64,000 bases of DNA, from assembly GCA_028554795.2 (NCBI GenBank), contig CM068839.1:13462220-13526219 (forward strand). Direction: 5' to 3'. This DNA is from Sinohyriopsis cumingii. Lineage: Eukaryota; Mollusca; Bivalvia; Unionida; Unionidae. Shown one piece after another: positions 47,475 through 56,514 of this stretch. A model generated the notes under the pieces. It did no database searches. It saw nothing but the letters and a program-made list of their open reading frames with translations, and was not told the DNA's origin. A program made the position numbers and the translations under genes. Numbering within the stretch: the stretch's first letter is position 1; every line of letters starts with the position of its first letter.

Positions 47475-48990
47475 TATCTGGGGACGACCGGTTTCGGCGC
47501 TGAAAGAATCCACGGAAACGGCCGCCGCCGACATAAAAAAACTAATTGAGGATGAAATCGCTGATATGTTGAATTTAACAAGTGTTGACCCAGGCGAAAT
47601 AGTTGTATTTCAAGACCGCCAGGGTAAATTGAAATCCGGTAATGTGTCACTGAATGACGTTTTAATACGACAGCGTAATGCCGCCGAGGACGCTATCGCG
47701 TTGTATACCGGCGACGGACGACTCAAACCGGGTGAACATATATCGGAGGTGATGGATAGTATAACACTCGTCCAAAACGATTTTATAGATTTGAATATAT
47801 CTATGATCGAACTCGACGAGCAGGTGAAAAAATCTGTCGCCGAGGTGAAAAAATCTGTCACCGAGGTGAAAAAATCTGTCACCGATATACAACTCACTAC
47901 CGCTAGTTTTTTTGGGGCCCCGACGGTGACCGAACCAAATCTTGCAACAATAAAAAATACTATTTTGGAGTTTACGACGCTGTCGGGCCAATTTACCTCG
48001 TTGCGAAAAAATGTTAACAGGATCGATGACAACTTTGATAAATTCCTTGGTAAAAAAAATGCCAAACCGGATGAAATCACAATAACTATAAATGATATCA
48101 CTGCGTATGGACAGAGAATAGAAACAATCAAAACTGATGTTGCAACGAACAAAAGGAGTGTAGACGTGCATGAACGGGAAATAGGAATAATCGGCGCTAA
48201 TGTTGCAACGATCATAAATAATGTAGACTCGCATGGACGGAAAATAGAAACAATCAAAACTGATGTTACAACGATCATAAATAATATGGACGCGCATACA
48301 CAGGAAATAGGAACAATCAAAACTGATATTGAAGCGAACAAAAAGAGTGTGGACGCGCATACACAGGAAATAGGAACAATCAAAACCGATATTGAAGCGA
48401 ACAAAAAAAATGTAGACGCGTATTGGCGGGGAATAGGATTAATCAAAACTGATGTTGCAGCGAACAAAAAAGGTATAGACGTGCATACATATGAAATAGA
48501 AACAATCAAACTTGATGTTGCAGCGAACAAAAAAAGTATGACCGAGAATACACGGGAAATAGAAATAATCAAAACTGATATTGAAAGCTCGATCAAAAGG
48601 GGTTTATACGTGCATACACGGGAAATAGAAACAATCATAGTTGATGTTGCAAATATCAAAGACAGAATACCGGAAATGATAAAAATAAAAATCCCTCATG
48701 AGAACACCATCAACACAGTATACACGATTCGGCATGGATCATTCGATTGGACTCCTACACAGAATAAAGTAAATATCACCGCAACTGTTAAGGGCATTTA
48801 TCGATTGACACTGGTTTCAATAATGCAGTTTAATATATTATCGTCGAGTTCATCCGGGGCTAACATTACAATATCAACAATTATAGACAAGGACGCAACT
48901 GAACAGTTTATAATTTATGCCGTTGATAGAAATCTAGCCGGGGCAAACATTACATGGTATGTGGAATTTGCAGCGAATCTAAGTAATTAA
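47467..48990 (+). CDS. Coiled-coil fibre / attachment protein
   Basis: This is an intact 507-residue frame. Residues about 119-142 are three perfect heptads of Val-Lys-Lys-Ser-Val-x-Glu. Residues about 211-398 are nine 21-residue repeats (Glu-Ile-x-Thr-Ile-Lys-Thr-Asp core), that is three heptads each. The last about 105 residues form a beta-rich domain (Trp-Thr-Pro, Ile-Thr-Ala-Thr-Val-Lys-Gly-Ile-Tyr-Arg-Leu, and a Trp-Tyr-Val-Glu-Phe end). This is the architecture of trimeric viral fibres with a C-terminal head that binds a receptor, as in adenovirus fibre or reovirus sigma1. A deleted version of the head is fused to the capsid start in B3. Receptor binding is inferred from shape. Confidence 0.75.
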   Translation: MIDIWGRPVSALKESTETAAADIKKLIEDEIADMLNLTSVDPGEIVVFQDRQGKLKSGNVSLNDVLIRQRNAAEDAIALYTGDGRLKPGEHISEVMDSITLVQNDFIDLNISMIELDEQVKKSVAEVKKSVTEVKKSVTDIQLTTASFFGAPTVTEPNLATIKNTILEFTTLSGQFTSLRKNVNRIDDNFDKFLGKKNAKPDEITITINDITAYGQRIETIKTDVATNKRSVDVHEREIGIIGANVATIINNVDSHGRKIETIKTDVTTIINNMDAHTQEIGTIKTDIEANKKSVDAHTQEIGTIKTDIEANKKNVDAYWRGIGLIKTDVAANKKGIDVHTYEIETIKLDVAANKKSMTENTREIEIIKTDIESSIKRGLYVHTREIETIIVDVANIKDRIPEMIKIKIPHENTINTVYTIRHGSFDWTPTQNKVNITATVKGIYRLTLVSIMQFNILSSSSSGANITISTIIDKDATEQFIIYAVDRNLAGANITWYVEFAANLSN

Positions 48991-49015
48991 AAACACTAGC
49001 TCTTTTAAAATAAAA

Positions 49016-49552
49016 ATGACCACCAGGGTAATTGAATCAGAGGTATCACCGACGTCACATCAATATCGATTCGATACCGCAAAAGAATTCTCCGCGAATT
49101 TGAAAACGCTTTCCGAACAATACCGCGCAAAAATAAAAAAATACCGCAGAAAAATAACCACCATCGACGCGGTCGTGTACTCGGTGTCGGGTATAGTAGC
49201 CGGTACCGGTGTTATTTTATCCACGGTAACCACGATAGCCCCGATCGCTGTTCCAATCGCTATCTCCGCGATGACAACAGTTGCTGGAGTCACCAACGCA
49301 ATCACTAAAAAGATATCATCGTGTTTTCAGAAAAAACTCGACGAGTATACAGTAAAACATCAAATAGTATCCGACGCGTACTCGAAATTATCCGGGTTGA
49401 TCTCGTTATCGATTGATAATTTGTTCATATCCGATGTTGAATTCTCCACGATGGTCCAGTTGTATAGCTCCGCGATGTCAAAAATCGAGGATTTTCAACT
49501 GGAAGCCGGAACCACCTGGTTGTTGAAATTAGACACTAAAGACAACGAATAA
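49016..49552 (+). CDS. Two-helix membrane protein, B2
   Basis: This is an intact 178-residue frame. A basic helical N-terminus is followed by two hydrophobic segments (about 57-82 and 84-100) rich in Val, Ile, Ala and Thr with a Gly-Thr-Gly turn, then a helical C-terminus. This hairpin plus helix layout is a recurrent Polinton gene of unknown function. It is related to 53,874 (B3) and 13.6 kb (B1). It might be a membrane-disrupting or envelope-associated protein, but this cannot be decided here. Confidence 0.6.
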   Translation: MTTRVIESEVSPTSHQYRFDTAKEFSANLKTLSEQYRAKIKKYRRKITTIDAVVYSVSGIVAGTGVILSTVTTIAPIAVPIAISAMTTVAGVTNAITKKISSCFQKKLDEYTVKHQIVSDAYSKLSGLISLSIDNLFISDVEFSTMVQLYSSAMSKIEDFQLEAGTTWLLKLDTKDNE

Positions 49553-49557
49553 TAATA

Positions 49558-50409
49558 ATGTCACTGAACCCCGAAGGGTCTCAATTACTTCAGCGGATCG
49601 CGGAGAATACCACTCCGGTACAAACAAATATGATATCGATAACGTCAACGAAACCCGAATTCAGTGTGAACTTCCCATCGCCGGTTCCAGTAAAGGAAAT
49701 AGCACTGGCAAAATTGCGAATATATCACAGTTGGCCTAATATTCGAGCGGACGCATTTAACGGACAACAACCTAATAACTCGCTGGTTTTTGCACGGACA
49801 AATAAACCCGATGGGACCCCAGACTGGGAGGAGGTTACAATACCAACTGGGTCATACCAAATAGAACAAATCAATAAGGAATTTCAACGCAGGATAAAAT
49901 CGATCACAGGAAAAGAATCAAAAATCGCTATTACGGTTCATGAACCGACGTTATCGTCGACGATTGAAATAAGCACACCGGGGTATATGGTTGATATTTA
50001 TAACAGTTCAATAAGAACCATACTAGGATGGCCTAAGAATCCACCCGCGGACGCCCCCCCATCAACTATCCTCAGATACGATAACGGAGATGGTGGTAGG
50101 CATATTGCTCCATACAATGTAAATATTGCATCGGTGATAGCGATTAATCTAGTGTGCGATGTTATCGAAGGGAGTTACCAGGTGGATACCAAGCAATCAA
50201 ATCAAGCTCAACAGGGGTATATCCTTTATTCGTTTTCACCAACAGTCCCTCCGGGATTTTTGATCATTGAGAGTCCGATTAATCCGGTCTATATGCGATG
50301 CCATGATCGGTTTTTAACGAGAATTAATTTTAGAATTACCGATCAGTCAAATAACCTAATTGACCTACAAGAGGAGGAGTTAGTGATCACTCTGTTTGTA
50401 AGGTCATAG
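49558..50409 (+). CDS. Penton (single jelly roll) protein, B2
   Basis: This is an intact 283-residue frame whose TAG stop shares bases with the right terminal repeat. The N-terminal motif is Ser-Thr-Lys-Pro-Glu-Phe-Ser-Val-Asn-Phe-Pro, then Trp-Pro-Asn-Ile-Arg and Ser-Leu-Val-Phe. The C-terminal half has Gln-Ala-Gln-Gln-Gly-Tyr-Ile-Leu-Tyr and ends with beta strands and Phe-Val-Arg-Ser. It would form the vertex capsomers. In B1 and B3 the same protein carries an extra segment of over 150 residues between the halves, which B2 lacks (here only Pro-Pro-Ala-Asp-Ala-Pro-Pro). Identification is by position and layout. Confidence 0.7.
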   Translation: MSLNPEGSQLLQRIAENTTPVQTNMISITSTKPEFSVNFPSPVPVKEIALAKLRIYHSWPNIRADAFNGQQPNNSLVFARTNKPDGTPDWEEVTIPTGSYQIEQINKEFQRRIKSITGKESKIAITVHEPTLSSTIEISTPGYMVDIYNSSIRTILGWPKNPPADAPPSTILRYDNGDGGRHIAPYNVNIASVIAINLVCDVIEGSYQVDTKQSNQAQQGYILYSFSPTVPPGFLIIESPINPVYMRCHDRFLTRINFRITDQSNNLIDLQEEELVITLFVRS

Positions 50410-50648
50410 CAGCAGGGGGGGCGATGACATCGACGCGGTCGTCGATGTGCTTACCGGACGCTGACGACGCTGGGATCGGCGCGCAGAAGGTATTAATTAA
50501 ACCAAATGACGTCCGGACGATCCCCTCGACGACGACGTCGTTTTTTTTTTACCAGGCGCTGACGACACCGGATCCGCTGAGTGCAGAAAGTACTAATTAA
50601 GCCAAATGACGTTTGGACAAAATGTCGGATTCGCCCCCCCCTGCTGCT
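50408..50648 (-). repeat. B2 right terminal inverted repeat
   Basis: 241 bp, reverse complement of 36,000-36,240, nearly identical by eye. Followed by the AATGA target duplication at 50,649-50,653. Confidence 0.95.
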
Positions 50649-50653
50649 AATGA

Positions 50654-50994
50654 TATTTTAAATAAGACGCCCAAACATGCCGTAAAGTGGTATAACCTCT
50701 TGTTTGCTAGGGTCAGGTAGTTGTATTGTAAGAAATTGACGTGTCACAGCGCCATCTGTTGTCATAATGAGGCATTATTTTATGCTAACTTCCTTCATTC
50801 TATCTTGCAACGTGCTTGATGCTACATTATAGTCATGATTTTGGAAGGTGCAGTTTGTGTAACTTGTATTATACCAAGTTTATAAATGGAATGTTAAAAC
50901 TTGTAATAACTGACATAGCATTTGCCATACGACAAACTACACAATGATTTCAGTAGTTGGCGAATTGCAAGATACAATGACGCACAAGGAAAGT
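50654..50994. other. Host flank right of B2
   Basis: No gene seen. The next block is the inverted dispersed repeat. Confidence 0.4.
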
Positions 50995-51310
50995 AGATCT
51001 AGGCACTTTGAAGCAGCTATTTACAGCTAGCATCAATGAAGAATATAAATTTCATGACAAGAATTATGAATGTAGCACTTTCAAGCAGCCATTGATGATA
51101 ATGCAGAAGGAAAGTAGCACTTGCAAACTGCCACGTACTATCTGCATCAATGAAGAATACAATATACATTTATATAATTATGAAAGGAGCACTTGCAAGC
51201 AGCCATTTACAATAATGCATCAAGGAAGATTAGAAAATACATGCATAGAATTTTGGGGGTAATCCCCCTCCATAGACTCCGATCACTCCGATAACCGATA
51301 GCTTTGGTCA
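50995..51310 (-). repeat. Dispersed repeat, right partner of an inverted pair around B2
   Basis: Reverse complement of 34,180-34,460: GCACTTGCAAGCAGCCATTT, ACAATAATGCAT and CAATGAAGAATA-type blocks, again with internal repetition. It lies only about 350 bp from the end of B2. Confidence 0.75.
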
Positions 51311-51432
51311 GCTCTACAGCTGATCCCTCTGGTCAGTCTGGTCAGCTGAAAATACATCTAACACCGTGTACTATGCAAGACACGGGCATATACGATAAAA
51401 CGTAATGACGTTATATACGGTAAATTAAACTG

Positions 51433-51687
51433 AGCAGCAGGGAGGGCGAACAGACCCAAGAATTCCGAGAAGAAAAAAAATAAACAAAAAATAAATCATC
51501 TCGTAGAAGGGTCCAGATTTTTACAAATAAACGTTTCCTTGAGATGTTTTATTTTTGTTGAAACCAACCCCATCAATAAAACCTTAGTTCGAAAAGGTAG
51601 CTGAAAAATAAAGTACTCTACGTGTTTATTTATTTTTTGTTCAATTTCCACGGACGACCAACATTGATAGGCGCCCTCTCTGCTGCT
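51433..51687 (+). repeat. B3 left terminal repeat
   Basis: 255 bp bounded by the same inverted motif as in B2 (AGCAGCAGGGAGGGCG at the start and GCGCCCTCTCTGCTGCT at the end), but the interior has no clear similarity to the B2 repeat. The shared outer motif and different interior suggest that the ends are the sites bound by the integrase. Confidence 0.7.
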
Positions 51688-51718
51688 ATAATAATTAAAA
51701 AATTGTTTTATCAAAATA

Positions 51719-52837
51719 ATGATACATCCAGAATCTCATACTGCAAGAATAGCACGAGAACGATTAGAAGCAATTAAACAATTTCTTCATGTCAGAGACT
51801 CATTTAGAAAAAAACTTGCAAGCGCAGCAAGAAGCACAAGTTGAGTATGAAGAGGACACTAAAAAACTGTTTAAACCCGTCACTGCAGCTACTAAGAAAG
51901 TTTCAGCGGCTGTTGAAAAAACTATATGGGGGGATATTGCGGAGGAAGATGAGAGGGGGAAAAAGGGTATTTTTCCTGTATTAGAACAAACTGCGGCACA
52001 AACCGAAAAAATAGCAAGAAGAACTAAACAGACAAAGAAGATTTTACGAGATCTTCCAGTTGATATAGCTGCGGCTCAACCTCCACCTGTTGGTGAGGAA
52101 ATACTTGAAAGTATTGGAAAACTTCGTACTGAAGTCACAGGCGTAGAAAAAGAACATACACCTGAACCCTGGCCAATAAAAGAAAATATAAAATTAATTA
52201 CAAATTTCAAAAAAGGGGTTGTTGAAGAAATTAGAAATACTGAAAAAGAAAAATTACCCGAAAAAATATTAGATTATATATTTGGCAAATCTGGTGTTTT
52301 AAACCCCCTTATGAAAAAACAAATAATGAAAAATTTATTAAATGGATATATCGCATATATGCAAACAAAAAACAGGCTAGAAATAATGATTTGGAATACA
52401 ACGTTCTTCGTGAAAAAGTAGAAATACTTTATAGAGGGAGACTGAAACAACAAGAACAACTCTCCCAGTATCAGCTTCCTCCACCTTTACAACGTAAAAA
52501 AATTTCTGCGCCGGCAATGACATATTCACCGGTAGAATCACCACATGGATTTCAAAGAAGTGCCTCACCGGTCACCGCTGAAGTACTTTATCCTGTAATG
52601 CAACCACCAGTATTTAAAACACCTCAAGATGAACCTAAAACAGGATCTGGTTTATGTCCTGATAATATCATTAATGATGTATCACGGTTAGAAGTTCTCA
52701 TAGGAGGAAAACGAGCTGGAAATAATTCACCAGAAATAATTAATGAAGCATCTGATATTTGTCGACGATTATTTCAAGGTGGTATCATGGATATCGGCGT
52801 TTACCGAGAACTTATCGATGAACTTGTTGATGACTAG
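51719..52837 (+). pseudogene. B3 coiled-coil protein with Polinton C-terminal motif
   Basis: ATG 51,719 opens a frame similar to the start of the B2 gene at 43,280 (Arg-Leu-Glu-Ala-Ile-Lys). It shifts at an A7 run near 51,811, continues in the frame ending 52,421, and shifts again near 52,375-52,390 into the frame ending 52,837. The last 60 residues (Ile-Gly-Gly-Lys-Arg-Ala-Gly-Asn-Asn) are nearly identical to B2. Two frameshifts, one at a homopolymer. Confidence 0.7.
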
Positions 52838-52866
52838 TTGTTAGATAAATAACAAATAAAAATAAG

Positions 52867-53301
52867 ATGATCATACATAATAATCATTGTAAACCTGTAC
52901 AGGTCAGAGCGGTAAACTCACGATTACCAATCTACAGAGCTACTTACGGAGATGGACTTGGTGATGTTATACAGGGATTATTCACGAGGATAGCTCCAAA
53001 AGTAGCACCCGTTGCAAAACAATTATCAATGAAAGCTATTGATATTGTTCGTGATAAAGCTCCTAGTGCAATTGTCAATGTTGCTGATAAGGCGTTCTCG
53101 GCAATCAAAGAAAGACTAGCACGATTATTGCGACGAAAATCACATCAACCAGTAAAATTACCAAGTACTGAGGTGATGCCAGCAGATGTCAGTAAAATAA
53201 TAAATCAGGCTGCAAATAAAAAACTAGCGGAATTATCTGAAGAAGCAGAAAAAAATATAACAGCAAATTTAATAGCAGGAAGCTGTCTTCGTCGACGATG
53301 A
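52867..53301 (+). CDS. B3 protein X-like minor virion protein
   Basis: This is an intact 144-residue frame closely matching 44,569 in B2: Val-Asn-Ser-Arg-Leu-Pro, Tyr-Gly-Asp-Gly-Leu-Gly, Ala-Pro-Lys-Val-Ala-Pro and an Arg-rich end. It starts after AATAAAAATAAG. Length is identical to B2. It is preserved while its neighbours are broken. Confidence 0.75.
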   Translation: MIIHNNHCKPVQVRAVNSRLPIYRATYGDGLGDVIQGLFTRIAPKVAPVAKQLSMKAIDIVRDKAPSAIVNVADKAFSAIKERLARLLRRKSHQPVKLPSTEVMPADVSKIINQAANKKLAELSEEAEKNITANLIAGSCLRRR

Positions 53302-53339
53302 TTTAGATCATCATTTGGAAAAATGGTAATTATAATAAA

Positions 53340-53867
53340 ATGTTCAAGCGCGAATCAGACACAGCATTTGATATGGAGGCACCTGTCCTTAAGTATGAAT
53401 CTATACGTGATTATCAGTTTTATTCTTATGACGCAAGACAACCAAATCAGCGGGGCAGAATCGAATTACAGGTTCATGATACAAGTAGATATTTCTTGCC
53501 CGCTGAGGCGTTTATTGAAGTAGAAGGTAGACTTGTAACGAATGTTGTAGCTAATACGCCATACATCGTATACACGGTATCATCGGGATTTGCAACATGG
53601 TCGCAGCAAAATAAAACTATCAAATATACCGCAACAGTCACTGGTGTGTACAGGTTGTCTGTGTTTAGTGATGCAAAATTTGAAATATTTTCAACGTTTC
53701 CATGGCGTCATTCAACGGATAGGTTTTCCGGGGTTGTATCTGTTATATTAAATAGCGGAACCGAAGAAATATTTATTTTGGAAGCAGCTGATAAGAAACT
53801 AACCTCAACATCTTACTGGTGGTGTTTGGAATTTGTAGCTCAAACACCTCAATTGGTTACTGCATAA
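53340..53867 (+). CDS. Capsid N-terminus fused to fibre head (deletion chimera), B3
   Basis: This 175-codon frame starts like the B2 capsid (Met-Phe-Lys-Arg, then Ile-Glu-Leu-Gln-Val-His-Asp-Thr-Ser). After about 65 residues it turns into a domain like the last 105 residues of the B2 fibre (Thr-Ala-Thr-Val-Thr-Gly-Val-Tyr-Arg-Leu, then Trp-Cys-Leu-Glu-Phe). The junction is near 53,535-53,560. It is explained by one in-frame deletion that removed the rest of the capsid, the pVI-like gene, the protease and the fibre shaft. The frame stayed open, so the chimera could be expressed, but it lacks a complete jelly roll. Confidence 0.75.
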   Translation: MFKRESDTAFDMEAPVLKYESIRDYQFYSYDARQPNQRGRIELQVHDTSRYFLPAEAFIEVEGRLVTNVVANTPYIVYTVSSGFATWSQQNKTIKYTATVTGVYRLSVFSDAKFEIFSTFPWRHSTDRFSGVVSVILNSGTEEIFILEAADKKLTSTSYWWCLEFVAQTPQLVTA

Positions 53868-53873
53868 AAATAT

Positions 53874-54360
53874 ATGGATGGTGCACAATACAGGTACAAT
53901 CAAGCGCGTGAATGGCAGGCAGCGTTGAAAGATCGAGTCGAACAATATACAGTAAAAGTAAAAAAATATCGACGACGATTAGTTATCGTTGATGTGATTG
54001 TTTATTCAGTATCCGCTGTTGTTGCTGGAACCAGTATGATATTATCAGCGGTGACAATGATGGCACCAGTGGCCGTAACTATTTGTATTTCAGCAGCAAC
54101 AACTATTGCAGGTGTGCTTAATATCATGGCAAAAAAAAATATGTACTTGCACGAACGAAAAATTATCCGATTACATAATAAAATTACACACAGCGACGGT
54201 AGCATACTCGAAATCATCCTCGTTGTTATCAGCGAGTCTCAGTGATCGAATTATATCTGATTTCGAGTTTTCAATGATAACTAAAATATATCATGAAGGT
54301 ATCGGTATTAAAGATACAAGTATTAATAATGACAGAATTACTCCAGCAGATCGTGACTAA
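53874..54360 (+). pseudogene. B3 two-helix membrane protein
   Basis: ATG 53,874 begins a frame matching 49,016 in B2 through the hydrophobic hairpin (Val-Ser-Ala-Val-Val-Ala-Gly-Thr-Ser-Met). It ends at TGA 54,243-54,245. A second frame from about 54,130 to 54,360 continues the helical tail. One frameshift is inferred near 54,140, at an A-run. Confidence 0.6.
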
Positions 54361-55756
54361 CACAACTCCGCCAAAGATAACGATGATCTCGGTAAGTTCA
54401 TCTGATCCTGAATTTAGTATTTTCCTACTGCAATTCCAGTAAAAGAAATAGCGTTAGCTCAATTACGGGTATATTATAGCTGGCCAAATATCAGATCAAA
54501 ATCATTTCATGGTACACCAGCAAATAATTCGCTTGTATTTGCTAACAAGAACAAACCAGATGGTACTCCTGACTGGATAGATGTTGGAATACCCACTGGT
54601 AGTTATAAGATTGAAGATATCAATGAGGAATTTCAGCGTAGAATAAAATCAATAACCGGAAAAGAAGCAAAAATATCAATTAACGTTCATGAACCGACGC
54701 TGTCCTCGACGGTTGAAATACATTCTCCTGATTATGCCGTTGATATTTACCAATCCACGACAAGATCCGTACTATGTTGGCCTGAAATTCCCCCGGTGTA
54801 TGAAGCACCACCAGAACCAAAATTAATTGAATTTCTCGCGGACGATGCCAAGTTTATAACAACTCCAAAATACCGAAATTTGTTGTATCCATGGACTGAC
54901 AAGGATAATTATTACATTTTGAAAGATGGTAAAAGATATCCTATGGTACCGTTTTCTATCATTGATTTTGATACAAAAACATCAACTAATATCGTTTATG
55001 AAAGAGATTTCAGATCAAAGGCTAACGAAATTAAAACTGAGTACAGAACTGCATTAACGACACTAGCACAGTTGTTTAAAAACTATATCCTGGAGTATCC
55101 TAATGACGATCTAAGACATCAGATCATTGCAACGATACAACATTTAAATCAAATTGTATTAGATCTTAAATATTTTAATCAGACCATTATTGAGGTAATA
55201 AATGCTAATAATTATATAGATACTGGAGAAAAAAAATAGTATCAAACAAGCATACAATGATCATTATAAAATAACTGCAGCAGAATTATTAAATTTTACA
55301 CTACCAGGATTTGAAACTGGCGAATTAAGAAAAACGCTCAATGATCTTGTCGCGAAAAACTTTTCTGAAATACTAGCTGTGTGGAGAAAAATAGCACCAC
55401 ATCCAACTGTTTTAAGATATAATAATGATCCATATGGCGGCGGTAGGCACGTATCTCCGGGAATCGCTAATATAACCAGCACGATCGTGGTCAATCTGGT
55501 TTGTGACGTAGTCGATGGCAGCTATCAAATAGATCTCGGAAAATCAAATCAGGCTCAACAAGGATATATTTTATATACATTTACACCACAGGTTTCCCCT
55601 GGAAGTTTAATCGTGCAAGAACCAACTAATCCTGTGTATTTGCAGTGTCATAATAATATGTTAACACGAATAAATTTTAAGCTCACAGACCACCTTAATC
55701 GCTTAATTGACCTACGTGGAGAAGAGCTTGTGATAAATCTGTATGTGAAATCATAG
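54331..55756 (+). pseudogene. B3 penton protein with large insert, broken
   Basis: It begins at 54,331 (Met-Thr-Glu-Leu-Leu) and shifts near 54,418-54,424. From 54,424 it reads to TAG 55,237-55,239, covering the N-terminal penton half and then an extra helical and acidic segment (about 54,800-55,370, with Tyr-Pro-Asn-Asp-Asp-Leu-Arg). The C-terminal half is in another frame, 55,379-55,756 (Gln-Ala-Gln-Gln-Gly-Tyr-Ile-Leu-Tyr to Tyr-Val-Lys-Ser). The insert, more than 150 residues, is shared with B1 and missing in B2. At least two frameshifts and stops. Confidence 0.7.
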
Positions 55757-55791
55757 ATCTTTGATTTTAAAGATACAGTAAATATTATATA

Positions 55792-56064
55792 ATGTACCAG
55801 CACGTGAGGGTTTTTATACATGACAAAGAAGTACTTGAAAACGCCATCAGAACAGCGTTTTCACAAAACACAGAACAATTTAACGTTAATTTAGTTATTG
55901 ATGAATACGGAAGTGAGGATTTCTTATTAACACAAGAACAGTTAGATGAGCTCCGTCAAAAACATATTATCGAGATCATTTGTAGCAGAGATCAGATTCT
56001 AAATTATGCACACTCCTGTATTAAAGTCGATCAACTTAAAAAAATAATATTCCAGAATAAATAA
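55792..56064 (+). CDS. Small unknown ORF after penton, B3
   Basis: This is an intact 90-residue frame, preceded by a TATATAATG context and followed by AATAAAATAAGG. Charged, helix-prone, with two Cys. B2 has nothing here, because its terminal repeat follows the penton. No family recognised, and no motif that would suggest a role. Confidence 0.45.
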   Translation: MYQHVRVFIHDKEVLENAIRTAFSQNTEQFNVNLVIDEYGSEDFLLTQEQLDELRQKHIIEIICSRDQILNYAHSCIKVDQLKKIIFQNK

Positions 56065-56089
56065 AATAAGGAGTGGATCAGAAATATTA

Positions 56090-56237
56090 TTTTATTTTAT
56101 CAGAAATATTTTATTTTATTTTATTTTATCAGAAATATTTTATTTTATCAGAAATATTTTATTTTTTTCTGAATTTCAGTGAAAAATCAACAAATTTCGT
56201 GTTTTTGAGGGGTATTTTACCCATCTTGGGTGATTTT
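56090..56237 (+). repeat. TTTTATTTTATCAGAAATAT tandem array
   Basis: AT-rich units TATTTTATTTTATCAGAAATAT repeat four to five times in 56,070-56,170. This leads into the long hairpin at 56,238. Confidence 0.75.
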
Positions 56238-56491
56238 GTCTATTAGATCGTTGGGTAAAGTTGCCTGATTCTCTAATTGATTTTAATTGAATAAAATATC
56301 AAAACCAGTAAAAACCAGTAAATCAGTAAAAAATTACATATTTTTTGAGCTAATTTTACTAATATTTGAGCTAATTTTACTGACATTTGAGCTAATTTTA
56401 CTGATTTTTTGTAATTTTTACTGGTTTTGATATTTTATTCAATTAAAATCAATTAGAGAATCAGGCAACTTTACCCGACGATCTAATAGAC
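56238..56491. repeat. 77-bp inverted repeat with triple-repeat loop
   Basis: Arms 56,238-56,314 and 56,415-56,491 are complementary at 76 of 77 positions (one T/C mismatch). The loop of 100 bases has three direct copies of TTTGAGCTAATTTTACT. Such a long, nearly perfect, AT-rich hairpin is unusual and may be a replication structure or a small non-autonomous insertion. Confidence 0.85.
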
Positions 56492-56514
56492 AATTCAGAA
56501 AATAAAATAAAATA

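Larger units (their letters stand above)
36000..50648. mobile_element. Element B2: complete integrated virus-like element, 14,649 bp
   Basis: 241-bp inverted repeats at both ends begin AG and end CT as in Polintons. The AATGA duplication (35,995-35,999 and 50,649-50,653) shows integration of a linear element by a retroviral-type integrase. Inside is a tightly packed gene set: ATPase, zinc ribbon plus PLA2, integrase, polymerase-helicase-HNH, Cys-rich protein, HNH, coiled-coil proteins, X-like protein, MCP, pVI-like, protease, fibre, membrane protein and penton. Outer genes abut the repeats (6 bp on the left, overlapping on the right). Frames are intact except at four A-runs. Confidence 0.95.

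Noticed and set aside
47610..48659. 349-codon open frame on the minus strand
   Set aside because: It lies wholly antisense to the fibre gene. Its repeats are the complement of the 63-bp coiled-coil repeats, and its composition (Ser/Ile/Phe-rich) is not protein-like.
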